DNA of 48,971 nt from Elusimicrobia bacterium CG1_02_56_21 (lineage in GTDB: Bacteria > Elusimicrobiota > Elusimicrobia > Elusimicrobiales > UBA9959), in assembly GCA_001871115.1 (NCBI GenBank), contig MNUR01000033.1, forward strand, positions 1 through 48,971. Reading direction: 5' to 3'. Under the pieces are notes generated by a model. That model had not been told where the DNA came from and did no database searches. It saw only the letters and a list, made by a program, of their open reading frames with translations. This document shows, piece by piece, positions 29,817 through 38,451 of this stretch; within the stretch, counting starts at the first letter, position 1, and each line of letters starts with the position of its first letter. The position numbers were made by a program, and so were the translations under genes.

Positions 29817-32672
29817 CTAATCCACCCACTGGCGGCCGCAGAGATTCTTAAAAGAGCAGAAAGCGCAGGGCTTTTCGTCCGGCGGCGGGTTAAAGGGCAG
29901 GGCCGGGTCCAGGATCTCCTCTATAAGCGCGGTGATCGCGGCTTTATAGGTTCCGAATACCGCCGTTCTATCCGGGGTCTTTTTATACCGCTCTTTATAA
30001 AGGGTTTCCTCGGTAATATTTTCGGCGCCAAGCAGCATAAGGGAGGCGTCCATATTGCGCGCCTCGGCGCACTTATTTCCGGCCAGATAGGCCAGGATAT
30101 AGAAAGGCAATTGCGTGGATTTCAGGGTAGCGGGCCAGTCCTCCCTGGCCCCCAGGTCGAATTTCTGCCAGTTCGGGACGCTGGCCGTGACCCCGGTCTT
30201 GTAATCCAGTATATGGATGATCCCGCCCCGGTCGTCAACACGATCGGCCCGGCCTTTAAGCTTTACGGGGCCGTATTTGGTGGTCAGCTCCGCTGTTAAT
30301 TTAGGTTCGCAATCCAGTATGGTTATCCCGGGCAGGCTATCGCGGTGATAATCCAGGATATCACGCAGGCGGCGCTCTGTCTGTCTCTTTATAAGGTACT
30401 CGAAACCGGCATTGTGGCCTTTAAGCCGCTCATCGAACACCCGCCCGGCTTGCTCTATTATACGGGCATAATCGCCGTCCAGTATTTTAAGGGGTTTGCC
30501 CGTCCTGGCCTTGAAGAAATTCTCCAGGACCTCATGCACTATGGTTCCTATATCGCGCTGCTCTACATCATCGGAGATCTCACTCTTCTCGCTCAGGCGC
30601 AGGGCATAATGGTAGTAGTACTGCAGGCCGCAGTTTAGATAAGTATCTATCGCCGAAGGAGAGAATTCACCGGCCTTCAGCGCGGCCGCCAATTCCGGGG
30701 ACTTGGAAACAGCCTTAGGTTCTGTCTGGGAAAAATCTATCCGCAGGTGCACCTCGCTCTCTTCCGGCTTGTTCCGCTCCCGCTCCAGGTCCCAGATAAG
30801 CTTTTCAACAAAAGGGCTGCGCTCTTTATCCGCGCTGTCTTTGTAAAAGATATGCGCTTCTTTGGCGCCCGAGACAAGAGTGCTGAAATAATAGCGGGAT
30901 ATACGCTCCCGGGTCTTATAAGTGGACAGGCCCAGGCTTTCGCGCACAAAATAGGAAAGGATAGTGTCCTCTTTGCGGGCCGAAGGCAGGATGTCGGAAT
31001 TAGCGTCCATGAAATACACACGGTTAAATTTAAGCCCGCGGGTTTCCAGGAAGCCAAGGACCTGCAGGCCCTTTAGCGGAGTTCCGGGAAAAGGATAATT
31101 AGCGCCCTGGATAAAGGTCTTAAAGAATTTGAAATAACCGTCCGGGCTTGCGAAACTTTCACCTGACAGCCGGGAGTTCTTCAGCTCTATTATATGCTCT
31201 ATTGTTTTTTCCACGAAGGGCGCCCAGTGAGGATGCAGCTGCGCCGTGCTGTTTTCTGAGATATAGGAGATAAAATCGAGCAGCTTTGAGGAGAAACCGG
31301 CTATCTTCTTTATATCTTCAAAAGGAGAGATAAGCGTGCCGTGTATTGCGGCAAGATGCGCCTTGATATCGGCCGGGCCCAGCTTTTCGCCGTAATCCTT
31401 CAGCTTGGCCGCGGCTTCCTTAAGCAGAAGCACATCTTCCTCTATTTCTTTGAGCGTTATATACTTGTTCATCCGGGAAGAAAGATGTTCCTCCACGGTC
31501 TGGAAGATCACCCGGGAAGGCTCCGCCGAGCCCCTGAGGTAAATATTCTTTATATAGGGGTGAAACACGAACTTTAGGTAATTAGGGGCGAAATAGCCAG
31601 CTTCGTTTTTTTTATCCAGCAGGTCGCCCAGGGCGTCCAGCAGGGCATAGACCGGGGTGGCGGCCAGCGGGTAGCCCATAGAAATATTAAAATCCCCAGC
31701 CGCCGCCAGGACATTCTCTATAAGCGGAAAAAGGGTCTGCGCTTCCGGCAGGACTATGACGTCATGCAGAGGGCTGGAGGATTGGAGAACTGGAGGATTA
31801 GAAAGAGAAAGAGGGGCGGAAGACGAGGAGGCCGAAGGACCAGCCGCGAAGATCTCGGCAAGTTTGAAGATCTCTCCGTGGGTATCGGAAGCTTTATAGA
31901 AATGCAGCGCCGGGCGGCCGGGCGGCCGGGCGGCCGGAATACCGCCGAGGAAAGCGAATTGCTCCTCAATGCCGGGGCCGGGCTCCAGAATGATACGCGC
32001 GCCCTTTGCGGACAGGTGCTTTAAAATAACTTTCTCCGCATTTGACAGGCCAAAAAGCCCGGCAAAAATTATATTTTCAAAGCGCTTAAGGTCCAGCTGC
32101 TCTATTCCTGCCGCAACCCTGGCGTATTTACCCGAACGGGTAAGAAGCTTTTCTTTTTCCAGCTCTTTATAGAAATCCCCGTAGAGGCGGCTGAAACTCT
32201 CGAATTTTTTAATATAGGACTCGGAGCGCAGGTCTTTCGGAAGTATTGAATCGTAGCCTGAGAGGTCTTTCTGCGTCTTAAGCTCGATCTTGAGTTCTTC
32301 GAAGTCACCGGTGAGCTTCAGAGCCCATGGGAGAAAATAATCCAGAGTAAGTTCCTCCGGGTTCCGGGCAATTATGCTGCAGAGTTCATTTTTAAGCCGG
32401 CCGTAAAGCACCTCGGCCAGGTCCAGCGGGGAAGCCTCTTTACCTTTTATCCCGAGCTCTTCCGCGGCCAGGTCTATAAACCCGTCCATGGAAGTTATGA
32501 CCGGGGCCGGCATAGCTGCGCCGCGTTTCCCGGCCAGGTACCTGCGCAAAAAATGCGCCGGCCTTTTGCCGGGGAATACAATAATATTATCGGCCAAAGA
32601 TCCGGCAGAAAGCAGGATCTCCCCCGCTTTCTCCACCAGGTTCTCTTCAGGTCTGATAATTGTAATTTTCAT
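29817..32672 (-). CDS. AddB-like PD-(D/E)XK nuclease
   Basis: The 951-residue protein is a RecB-family nuclease of AddB architecture. The N-terminal two thirds resemble an inactivated SF1 helicase (no proper Walker A; NIIVFPGKRPAHFLRRYL stands in its place). The C-terminal 270 residues hold the nuclease: FSPSAIDTYLNCGLQYYY, GTIVHEVLENFF (His), LKGRADRVDDRGG and IHILDYKTG (Asp-Tyr-Lys), then CAFCSFKNLC (Cys936, 939, 945), which with the earlier NCG cysteine forms the iron-sulfur staple. It would process double-strand breaks with AddA, but no addA is adjacent. A low-complexity Ser/Pro insert lies at about residue 290-300. Confidence 0.88.
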   Translation of the reverse strand: MKITIIRPEENLVEKAGEILLSAGSLADNIIVFPGKRPAHFLRRYLAGKRGAAMPAPVITSMDGFIDLAAEELGIKGKEASPLDLAEVLYGRLKNELCSIIARNPEELTLDYFLPWALKLTGDFEELKIELKTQKDLSGYDSILPKDLRSESYIKKFESFSRLYGDFYKELEKEKLLTRSGKYARVAAGIEQLDLKRFENIIFAGLFGLSNAEKVILKHLSAKGARIILEPGPGIEEQFAFLGGIPAARPPGRPALHFYKASDTHGEIFKLAEIFAAGPSASSSSAPLSLSNPPVLQSSSPLHDVIVLPEAQTLFPLIENVLAAAGDFNISMGYPLAATPVYALLDALGDLLDKKNEAGYFAPNYLKFVFHPYIKNIYLRGSAEPSRVIFQTVEEHLSSRMNKYITLKEIEEDVLLLKEAAAKLKDYGEKLGPADIKAHLAAIHGTLISPFEDIKKIAGFSSKLLDFISYISENSTAQLHPHWAPFVEKTIEHIIELKNSRLSGESFASPDGYFKFFKTFIQGANYPFPGTPLKGLQVLGFLETRGLKFNRVYFMDANSDILPSARKEDTILSYFVRESLGLSTYKTRERISRYYFSTLVSGAKEAHIFYKDSADKERSPFVEKLIWDLERERNKPEESEVHLRIDFSQTEPKAVSKSPELAAALKAGEFSPSAIDTYLNCGLQYYYHYALRLSEKSEISDDVEQRDIGTIVHEVLENFFKARTGKPLKILDGDYARIIEQAGRVFDERLKGHNAGFEYLIKRQTERRLRDILDYHRDSLPGITILDCEPKLTAELTTKYGPVKLKGRADRVDDRGGIIHILDYKTGVTASVPNWQKFDLGAREDWPATLKSTQLPFYILAYLAGNKCAEARNMDASLMLLGAENITEETLYKERYKKTPDRTAVFGTYKAAITALIEEILDPALPFNPPPDEKPCAFCSFKNLCGRQWVD
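31912..31935. repeat. Tandem 8-base repeat inside the AddB-like gene
   Basis: Three exact copies of GGGCGGCC in a row, encoding part of a Pro/Arg/Ala run in the helicase-like region. The unit length is not a multiple of three, so gain or loss of one copy would shift the frame. Confidence 0.7.
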
Positions 32673-33110
32673 CGCCTGCTCTGTATAATTCTGCAGGGAA
32701 CATAAGGCCGGTTAGCGCCGGTTCCCCCGCGCCTTTTTCTTTCTGTGCCGGAAGATCCGCGGAAAATCAATCGTTCGCCGCTCTTTTATCTATAATACCA
32801 AAAGACGGGGCTTATTCCTGAAATTTTTATAAGCACCCGCCAGCCCGGAGTTTGCCGGACTAAGCGGGAGTTCCGAAGCGGTTTTATTCGGTCGTCGGCC
32901 GGGGCGGGTTCTATTACTTCCGACCTTCCCCCGTTGTTCAGACCACTGCTGAGTTGTTAAATTCTATGCTTTAGAAGTGAATATTTCGGTATTTATCCCT
33001 TCTGTCATGGGGTTCAATAGCCATTCTTTTACTTCGGTAGTTAGTTGTTAGAGCACCGTAGACTCAAGTGACCTCTCCCCGCCCAGGCGCATGCCGCTAA
33101 CGCGGTACCG
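32673..33110. other. Intergenic region between the AddB-like gene and the Ehr operon
   Basis: About 440 bases, upstream of the AddB-like gene and downstream of the Ehr operon on the minus strand. No coding frame with a family signature is seen. There is a TATAATA at 32791 on the plus strand without a convincing -35, and a partner pair GTTAGTTGTTAG (33039) and CTAACTAATT (33110) at its edges. Confidence 0.4.
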
Positions 33111-33884
33111 CTAACTAATTCTCCCCAGAAGGCGCAGCAGCCCGTCCAGGACGGTGACCGGGTGCGGCGGACAGCCCGGAATGAAAAGATCGACGGGGAC
33201 CACGGCGGAAGCGCCGCCGAGCTGGTCTTCCGAGCCGGCGTACGGGCCGCCGCTGATGGCGCAGGCCCCGGAGGCGATAACGATGCGCGGCTCCGGGATG
33301 GCCGCATAGGCTATCTTGAGCGCCTCGCTCATGTGGCGGGTCACGGGGCCGGTTATAATAAGCCCGTCGGCGTGACGCGGCGAGGCCACGAATTGTATCC
33401 CGAAACGGCCCAGGTCGTAGATGACGGTGTTGAGCACGTTCAGGTCAGCCTCGCAGGCTCCGCAGCCGCCCGCGCTCACCTGGCGCAGCTTGAGGGACCT
33501 TCCGAAGAGGCGCCGCAGTTCTTCACCGAGCGACTCTGCCAGCCTGGCTTCGTTAGAAGATAAAAGCAGGTCTCCGCGCCGGCTGGCCGCCAGGCGGTGG
33601 TCTTTGGTAAAGCTGACGGCGCCCGACGGGCAGGCAGCCAGGCACTCGGTGCAGAACAGGCACTTCCCGGTGTCGAGCGTCAAAGCGCCTTTTTTTCCGC
33701 CGGCGGAGGCCGGCGTGATAGCCTTGGTCGGGCAGCTCTCCGCGCAGGCCGCGCAGCCGGCGGAGCACAGCTCCGGTTTAAGGAGCGGCCGGCCTCGGAA
33801 GCGTTCCGGCAGTCCCGGATCTCCGTCGGGAAAACTCGAGGTGCGATAACCCTGTTCCAGCCTGTTGTTGATTATATCTATCAT
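33111..33884 (-). CDS. Fused ferredoxin and NuoB-like small subunit (HyfH-HyfI type) of Ehr complex
   Basis: ATG 33884 with GGGAAG upstream gives 257 residues. Residues 36-90 hold two 4Fe-4S motifs: C40-x3-C44-x2-C47-x3-C51-P, with one extra residue in the first gap, and the regular C75-x2-C78-x2-C81-x3-C85-P. Residues 130-257 are the NuoB/hydrogenase small-subunit fold with GGCGACEADLN (C141, C144), SGACAISGG (C208) and FIPGCPPHP (C238), so the proximal (N2-type) cluster ligands are all kept. In Hyf and Ech these are separate polypeptides. Last gene of the operon; it would pass electrons within the peripheral arm. Confidence 0.85.
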   Translation of the reverse strand: MIDIINNRLEQGYRTSSFPDGDPGLPERFRGRPLLKPELCSAGCAACAESCPTKAITPASAGGKKGALTLDTGKCLFCTECLAACPSGAVSFTKDHRLAASRRGDLLLSSNEARLAESLGEELRRLFGRSLKLRQVSAGGCGACEADLNVLNTVIYDLGRFGIQFVASPRHADGLIITGPVTRHMSEALKIAYAAIPEPRIVIASGACAISGGPYAGSEDQLGGASAVVPVDLFIPGCPPHPVTVLDGLLRLLGRIS

Positions 33885-33898
33885 TAGCGCTTCCCGCC

Positions 33899-35374
33899 TT
33901 ATAAATCGTGACCGCAATAGGAAAGATTAAAGCTCTTGTTGCACAGGGGAAAATCCGAGATCTCCCCGCCCCGCATGGTCATCGCCAGCCCCATCCAGTT
34001 ATGGAACGAGGGGTCTACGACTTTGTACCACTCGAATTTTCGGCCGGCGCCGGTCTTGGCCACGTGGCAGACTTCGCCGCGCCAGCCCTCGATCAGCGCA
34101 ACGGCGATGTGATTTGCCGCCGGCGCCCCGCAGGGGCCGGAGGCGCTCCCCGCCGGGAGATGCCCGAGCAGGGCGCTAAGGAATTCCATGGACCTCTGCG
34201 CCTCCAGGAACCTGACCATCGCGCGGGAGAAGACGTCGCCCGTGTCCAGTATGGTCGAGGGGATGTGGCGGAAGCGGTAGAACCCGAAAGGATGGTCCTG
34301 GCGTACGTCCCGGTCAGCCCCTGCCGCGCGGGCGCAGACGCCCACCAGCCCGAGGTCGTCGCAGACCTTCCGCGAAATGACGCCGGTCTCCTCTAGCCGG
34401 GAGATGACGGAGGGCTCGCCGAAGAACATCCCCGCGACCTGCTCCAGGTGTTTGAGCCCGAGCCGCACCGTCCCGGCCATGCTGGCGCACATTTCTTCCG
34501 AAAGGTCAAAGGCCAGCCCCCCGGGCCTGAGCAGCCCCTTGCCGAAACGGTTGCCCGAGGCGAGCATCAGCAAATTGAGGTAATCTCCGCGCATCCGGCC
34601 GAAATAAGACATGGCCGGGAGATAACCTATATCGTTGCTGATCGCGCCGAGGTCGCCGATATGGTTGGCCAGCCGCTCAAGCTCCAGGGCGACGGCCCGG
34701 AGCGCCTCGGCGCGCAGGCTGAGGGACGCTCCCCCCAGCGCTTCGTTTATCGCGCAATAGGCCCAGCCGTGGGCTATAGCCGTGTCACCGCAGATGGTTT
34801 CCGCGATAGACAAAGAGCGGCTGTCCGGCCCCCCCCGCAGCAGCCGCTCCACTCCGCGGTGCTGGTAGCCGAGCTGAATTTCGAGATGGTGCACCGTCTC
34901 GCCATGGCACTGGAACCGGAAATGTCCCGGCTCTATTATCCCGGCGTGGATCGGGCCGACCGCGACTTCGTGGATCTCCTCCCCGGTTTCCTGAAAAAAA
35001 GTTACCTTGTCAGCGGGAACGAGCCGCACGGGTTTTGGCCAGGGGTGCCCTTCCGGAGTGATTCCGGAGGACTCGAAGATCTCTCTCTCGAAAAGGTGGG
35101 CCTGCGGTAATTCGGGGGTCAGGGCTTTGTAGCTGGTCACCGGCTCGGAAGCCGCGAGGTACAGTCTGCCGCCGGCATCGTCCGCCAGTACGGCGAGGAG
35201 GCCGGCCGGCGGACCGCCCGCGACGCCGGTGCTCAGCAAAGCGCAGAGGCGGCGGCCGGCCGCGGCCATCCTGAGGATGGCGGAACGGAAATCCTCTATC
35301 GGGACTACGGGGACCCTCGAGTAATCGACGGCCTCCCCGTTGCCGACGGAAGCGAAACGCGAAGCAGGGCTCAT
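33899..35374 (-). CDS. Fused NuoC-NuoD-like large subunit (HyfG type) without NiFe ligands
   Basis: ATG 35374 overlaps the stop of the upstream gene (ATGA). The 491-residue protein joins a NuoC-like N-terminus (about 1-125) to a large-subunit domain (EVAVGPIHAGIIEPGHFRF, GYQHRGVERLL). In true group 4 NiFe hydrogenases the metal is held by two C-x-x-C pairs: R-x-C-G-x-C and D-P-C-x-x-C. Here the first site reads ETICGDTAIAH (single Cys195), and the C-terminus reads DFPLCNKSFNLSYCGHDL, with no D-P-C-x-x-C. It should not bind NiFe as a hydrogenase does. This matches Ehr complexes (energy-converting hydrogenase related), whose reaction is unknown; coupling of ferredoxin or quinone redox to ion pumping is inferred. 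Confidence 0.85.
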   Translation of the reverse strand: MSPASRFASVGNGEAVDYSRVPVVPIEDFRSAILRMAAAGRRLCALLSTGVAGGPPAGLLAVLADDAGGRLYLAASEPVTSYKALTPELPQAHLFEREIFESSGITPEGHPWPKPVRLVPADKVTFFQETGEEIHEVAVGPIHAGIIEPGHFRFQCHGETVHHLEIQLGYQHRGVERLLRGGPDSRSLSIAETICGDTAIAHGWAYCAINEALGGASLSLRAEALRAVALELERLANHIGDLGAISNDIGYLPAMSYFGRMRGDYLNLLMLASGNRFGKGLLRPGGLAFDLSEEMCASMAGTVRLGLKHLEQVAGMFFGEPSVISRLEETGVISRKVCDDLGLVGVCARAAGADRDVRQDHPFGFYRFRHIPSTILDTGDVFSRAMVRFLEAQRSMEFLSALLGHLPAGSASGPCGAPAANHIAVALIEGWRGEVCHVAKTGAGRKFEWYKVVDPSFHNWMGLAMTMRGGEISDFPLCNKSFNLSYCGHDL

Positions 35375-36813
35375 GATATACCTCCGCTGAGCAGTCCGGC
35401 CGCGTCGCGCAGAACGGCGGTCAGCCAGTCGGGCAGCCACAGGCCGAGGAAGAGTACCGCGGCCATAAACATTATGGGGGCCGCGAGCATGAAAGGATAA
35501 TCTCCCTTCACGCTTTTTTTTGATTCGGCGTTAGGCACCCCGTAGACTACCGAGAGGACCGTGGTGGCCATCCCGATGAAGATCACGGCCAGCAGCACTA
35601 CGAACCAGAAGGCCACCCCGGGGCGGCCGCCGTTCACAGCGGCGCGGAGAATGGAGAATTCGCTGACGAACGGGCCGAACGGGGGCGAACCGGTGATAGC
35701 GATAAAACCCAGCAGGAACAGCGTGGCGGAGATCGGCACGCGCTGCAGCGCGCCATGCACGTGGTCCATGGTCTTACCTCCGAAGGCGCGGTGGATATTC
35801 CCCGCCGAGAGGAACAGCAGGCTCTTGGTCATCCCGTTATTTATCATGTGAAGCATGGCGGCGAAACTGCCGGCCGGGCCCAGGCCTACGCCCAGCGCAA
35901 GGATCCCCATATGTTCTACGCTTGAATAGGCCAGCATCCGCTTGAAATCCCGCTGGCCGATTATGAAGACGGCTGCCGTTCCCATCGAGAGCAGCCCCAT
36001 CAGCACCAGCAGGCTCTGCGCGAACGCCGAGAGGCCGGCGGCGTTGCAGATTTGGTACACGCGCAGGATCCCAAGGAAAGGACAGCTTGTAATAACGCCC
36101 GCCAAAATAGCCCCGGCCACTCCGGGAGCTTCCCCGTAGGTGTCCGGCTTCCAGGAATGCAGCGGGGCGAGCCCCATCTTGGTCCCGTAGCCTACCAGCA
36201 GGAAAATAAAAGCTCCTTTAAGCCAGGGAATGGACAGCTCCCCGGCATGGGCCAGGAGGGTGTCGATCACCAGGGGGTCCGCGTAATGCTTGGAAGGAAG
36301 TTCGGAGAGCGAAAGAAAATAAGTTCCAAGCAGAGCGAGGCCTATGCCCAGCGAGCCCATCATCAGGTACTTCCAGGTTGCCTCCAGCGACCTTTCGTTA
36401 CGATTGAAATGAACGAGGGGCGCCGTAGCCAGGGTCGCGGCCTCCATGCCTACCCACAGCAGGCCCATGTGGCGGGTGACGCAGACCAGGCTCACGGAGC
36501 CCAGGACGAAAGAAAGGCAGGCGATAAAAAGCCGGTTGGAGCTTTCGTGCCGCAGGCGGAGGTATTCCAGACAGTAAACCGAACAGAGCAGGAAGATAGC
36601 GCTGGAGAGGCTTAGGACCAGCAGGCTGAGGCTGTCTATGTAGAACCAGCCGCCCGCGGAAGCTTCCGGCAGATGCCGCCAGCAGGCGGCGACGATAGAC
36701 GCGTGGATGGCGCAGCCTAAAGGAAGAAGCCAGGGCCTCAGGTCCTCGCTTTTTACGGCGAGGGCGAGGAGGCCGATAATAAAAGGAACGACGACAAGGT
36801 AGAAGTAGATCAT
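35371..36813 (-). CDS. HyfF-like antiporter-type membrane subunit of Ehr complex
   Basis: A 480-residue protein with about 13 transmembrane helices of the proton-antiporter (NuoL/M/N, Mrp) family. The family core is clear: MGLLWVGMEAATLATAPLVHF (helix 5 Glu), GYGTKMGLAPLHSWKPDTYGEAPG (helix 7 Lys), RDFKRMLAYSSVEHMGILALG, and TGSPPFGPFVSEF. It begins one base after the HyfE-like stop and ends inside the start of the large-subunit gene. It is expected to move protons or sodium ions. Confidence 0.9.
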   Translation of the reverse strand: MIYFYLVVVPFIIGLLALAVKSEDLRPWLLPLGCAIHASIVAACWRHLPEASAGGWFYIDSLSLLVLSLSSAIFLLCSVYCLEYLRLRHESSNRLFIACLSFVLGSVSLVCVTRHMGLLWVGMEAATLATAPLVHFNRNERSLEATWKYLMMGSLGIGLALLGTYFLSLSELPSKHYADPLVIDTLLAHAGELSIPWLKGAFIFLLVGYGTKMGLAPLHSWKPDTYGEAPGVAGAILAGVITSCPFLGILRVYQICNAAGLSAFAQSLLVLMGLLSMGTAAVFIIGQRDFKRMLAYSSVEHMGILALGVGLGPAGSFAAMLHMINNGMTKSLLFLSAGNIHRAFGGKTMDHVHGALQRVPISATLFLLGFIAITGSPPFGPFVSEFSILRAAVNGGRPGVAFWFVVLLAVIFIGMATTVLSVVYGVPNAESKKSVKGDYPFMLAAPIMFMAAVLFLGLWLPDWLTAVLRDAAGLLSGGIS

Positions 36814-36814
36814 A

Positions 36815-37459
36815 TTAGTCGCTCAAACGGGTCAGATTCTCCGTGCTTATAGAGTGGAAGGCCCGCTCTATATGGTTGATCACTATCCCCATCACGAACA
36901 CGGCTACGAACACGTCCAGCAGCACCCCCATTTCTATAAGCCAGGGGACCTCGTAGGCGCTGGCCAGGCCGAAGAGGTAGATCCCGTTCTCGAAGACGAG
37001 GTAGCCGATCACCTGCGTCACGGCCTTGATACGGCTGATCATCATCAGCAGGCCCATCATAACCGTGGCAAGAGAAACCGGGATCAGCATGCTTGTGCGC
37101 ACCCCCTCCAGCACCGGGAGGCGCTCGGCGAGAACGAAGGAGAGGCCGATAAGAGCCGCCCCGATCATCAGCGACAGGGTGTAGCCGATCATCGGCTCCA
37201 TCTCGCGCCGGATCTTCACTTCGCGGATGGCGTAGAGCAGTACGCGCGGGAGCACGAAGCCTTTCAGAATAAACATCCCCAGCGCCAGCAGCAGGGCGCG
37301 CGGACGGAAGCCGTGCCGGCTGATGGTCAGCGGCAGCAGGCCCAGGCACATCCCCTGGAGGGCCAGGATCTTTATGCAGCCCGTCAGTGAAGAGGAGCCG
37401 AGCAGGTAAAGGCTGAGGAAGACTACCAGGGCCAGAAGCAGTTGCGAGAATTGTTCCAT
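36815..37459 (-). CDS. HyfE-like membrane subunit of Ehr complex
   Basis: The 214-residue protein has six or seven hydrophobic segments. The pattern LALQGMCLGLLPL, PRALLLALGMFILKGFVLPRVLLYAI and late YLVFENGIYLFGLA, DVFVAVFVMGIVINHI is that of HyfE, which corresponds to NuoK of complex I; the membrane Glu in VFENG is conserved in the family. It lies 4 bases after the HyfC-like gene. It is a link between the antiporter subunits. Confidence 0.88.
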   Translation of the reverse strand: MEQFSQLLLALVVFLSLYLLGSSSLTGCIKILALQGMCLGLLPLTISRHGFRPRALLLALGMFILKGFVLPRVLLYAIREVKIRREMEPMIGYTLSLMIGAALIGLSFVLAERLPVLEGVRTSMLIPVSLATVMMGLLMMISRIKAVTQVIGYLVFENGIYLFGLASAYEVPWLIEMGVLLDVFVAVFVMGIVINHIERAFHSISTENLTRLSD

Positions 37460-37463
37460 AAGT

Positions 37464-38363
37464 TTATCTCAAAGTCAGCATAAGCCCGAAAGTCGCGGCG
37501 CAGATGGCGGCGACGAGAAGCTGCGGGACCCTCACCATGCGCACGCGCGCCATGCTCGACTCGACCAGGCCTATCGCTACGGCCACGCAGCCCAGTCCGA
37601 AAAGCAGGGAGCCGAGCGCGGCGGCCGGCGGCATCTCCGGCAGAACGAGCCGTACCAGCAGGGCGGACATGAGGACAAGTTTTATCCCCGCCCCGTGCAG
37701 GATGAAGGCCAGGTCGGGGCCGCCATGGTCCAGGACCATGACTTCGTGGATCATAGTAAGTTCGAGATGGGTGTTGGGATCGTCCACCGGGATGCGGGAG
37801 TTCTCCGCCAGGAGCACTACAAAAAGAGTCCCCAGCACCAGTATGGTGCCCGCCGCCGCGCTGGGGCCGGAATGAGGGGCGAACATTTGCGCAAGACAGA
37901 GGCCGCCTGAGCGATAAGCCAGGCTCGCGAAAGTGAGTATCAGCGCCGGCTCGGCGAGGCTTGAGAAAGCCACTTCACGGCTCGCGCCCATCCCCTCGAA
38001 GCTGGACCCCGTGTCCAGCGCCGCCATCACGGTTACGAAACGGCCGAGAGCGAACAGGTAGGCGAAAAGGATGGCGTCTCCGTTGAAGGATATCAGCGGC
38101 GCGCCGGCCAGCGGCGCCAGGGCCGAGGCGCAGAACACGGCGGCCAGCGACACCACCGGCCCGAGCTTGAACATCCAGGTCGTGGTAGAGCTGTAGACCG
38201 CGCCTTTGCCCAGGAGTTTGATAGTGTCGTAAAGCGGCTGCAGGACGGGAGGGCCTTTGCGCCCGGCGACCAGGGCCTTGGTCTTTGTGATAAGGCCCAG
38301 CATGACGGGCGGCGCCAGGAGCAGGATAATCGGATAAGACAGTACGAGTGTTATAGTTTCCAT
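37464..38363 (-). CDS. HyfC/NuoH-like membrane subunit of Ehr complex
   Basis: Start 38363 gives 299 residues; the frame stays open to 38489 but the extra 42 residues are hydrophilic and unlike the family. About eight transmembrane helices carry NuoH/HycD hallmarks: GRKGPPVLQPLYDTIKLLGKGAV near the N-terminus, DTGSSFEGMGASREV, and ENSRIPVDDPNTHLELTMIHEVMVLD. This subunit anchors the peripheral arm to the membrane arm and forms the quinone-proximal cavity in complex I; here it is the link to ion pumping. Confidence 0.92.
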   Translation of the reverse strand: METITLVLSYPIILLLAPPVMLGLITKTKALVAGRKGPPVLQPLYDTIKLLGKGAVYSSTTTWMFKLGPVVSLAAVFCASALAPLAGAPLISFNGDAILFAYLFALGRFVTVMAALDTGSSFEGMGASREVAFSSLAEPALILTFASLAYRSGGLCLAQMFAPHSGPSAAAGTILVLGTLFVVLLAENSRIPVDDPNTHLELTMIHEVMVLDHGGPDLAFILHGAGIKLVLMSALLVRLVLPEMPPAAALGSLLFGLGCVAVAIGLVESSMARVRMVRVPQLLVAAICAATFGLMLTLR

Positions 38364-38451
38364 AAAAAAATGACCGCCGGGAAAGCCGGGATATAGAAAA
38401 GATAGAGATGGGGGCGTCCGCGCTGAAGGCGTCTTGCAGAGAGATCCATCT

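Noticed and set aside
32791..32797. TATAATA on the plus strand as a promoter of a small RNA
   Set aside because: No -35 box at the right distance and no terminator downstream, so there is nothing to support a transcript.
36854..37390. 178-codon plus-strand frame rich in His, Gln and Glu
   Set aside because: Antisense of the HyfE-like gene; the composition is the usual reverse-strand pattern of a membrane protein.
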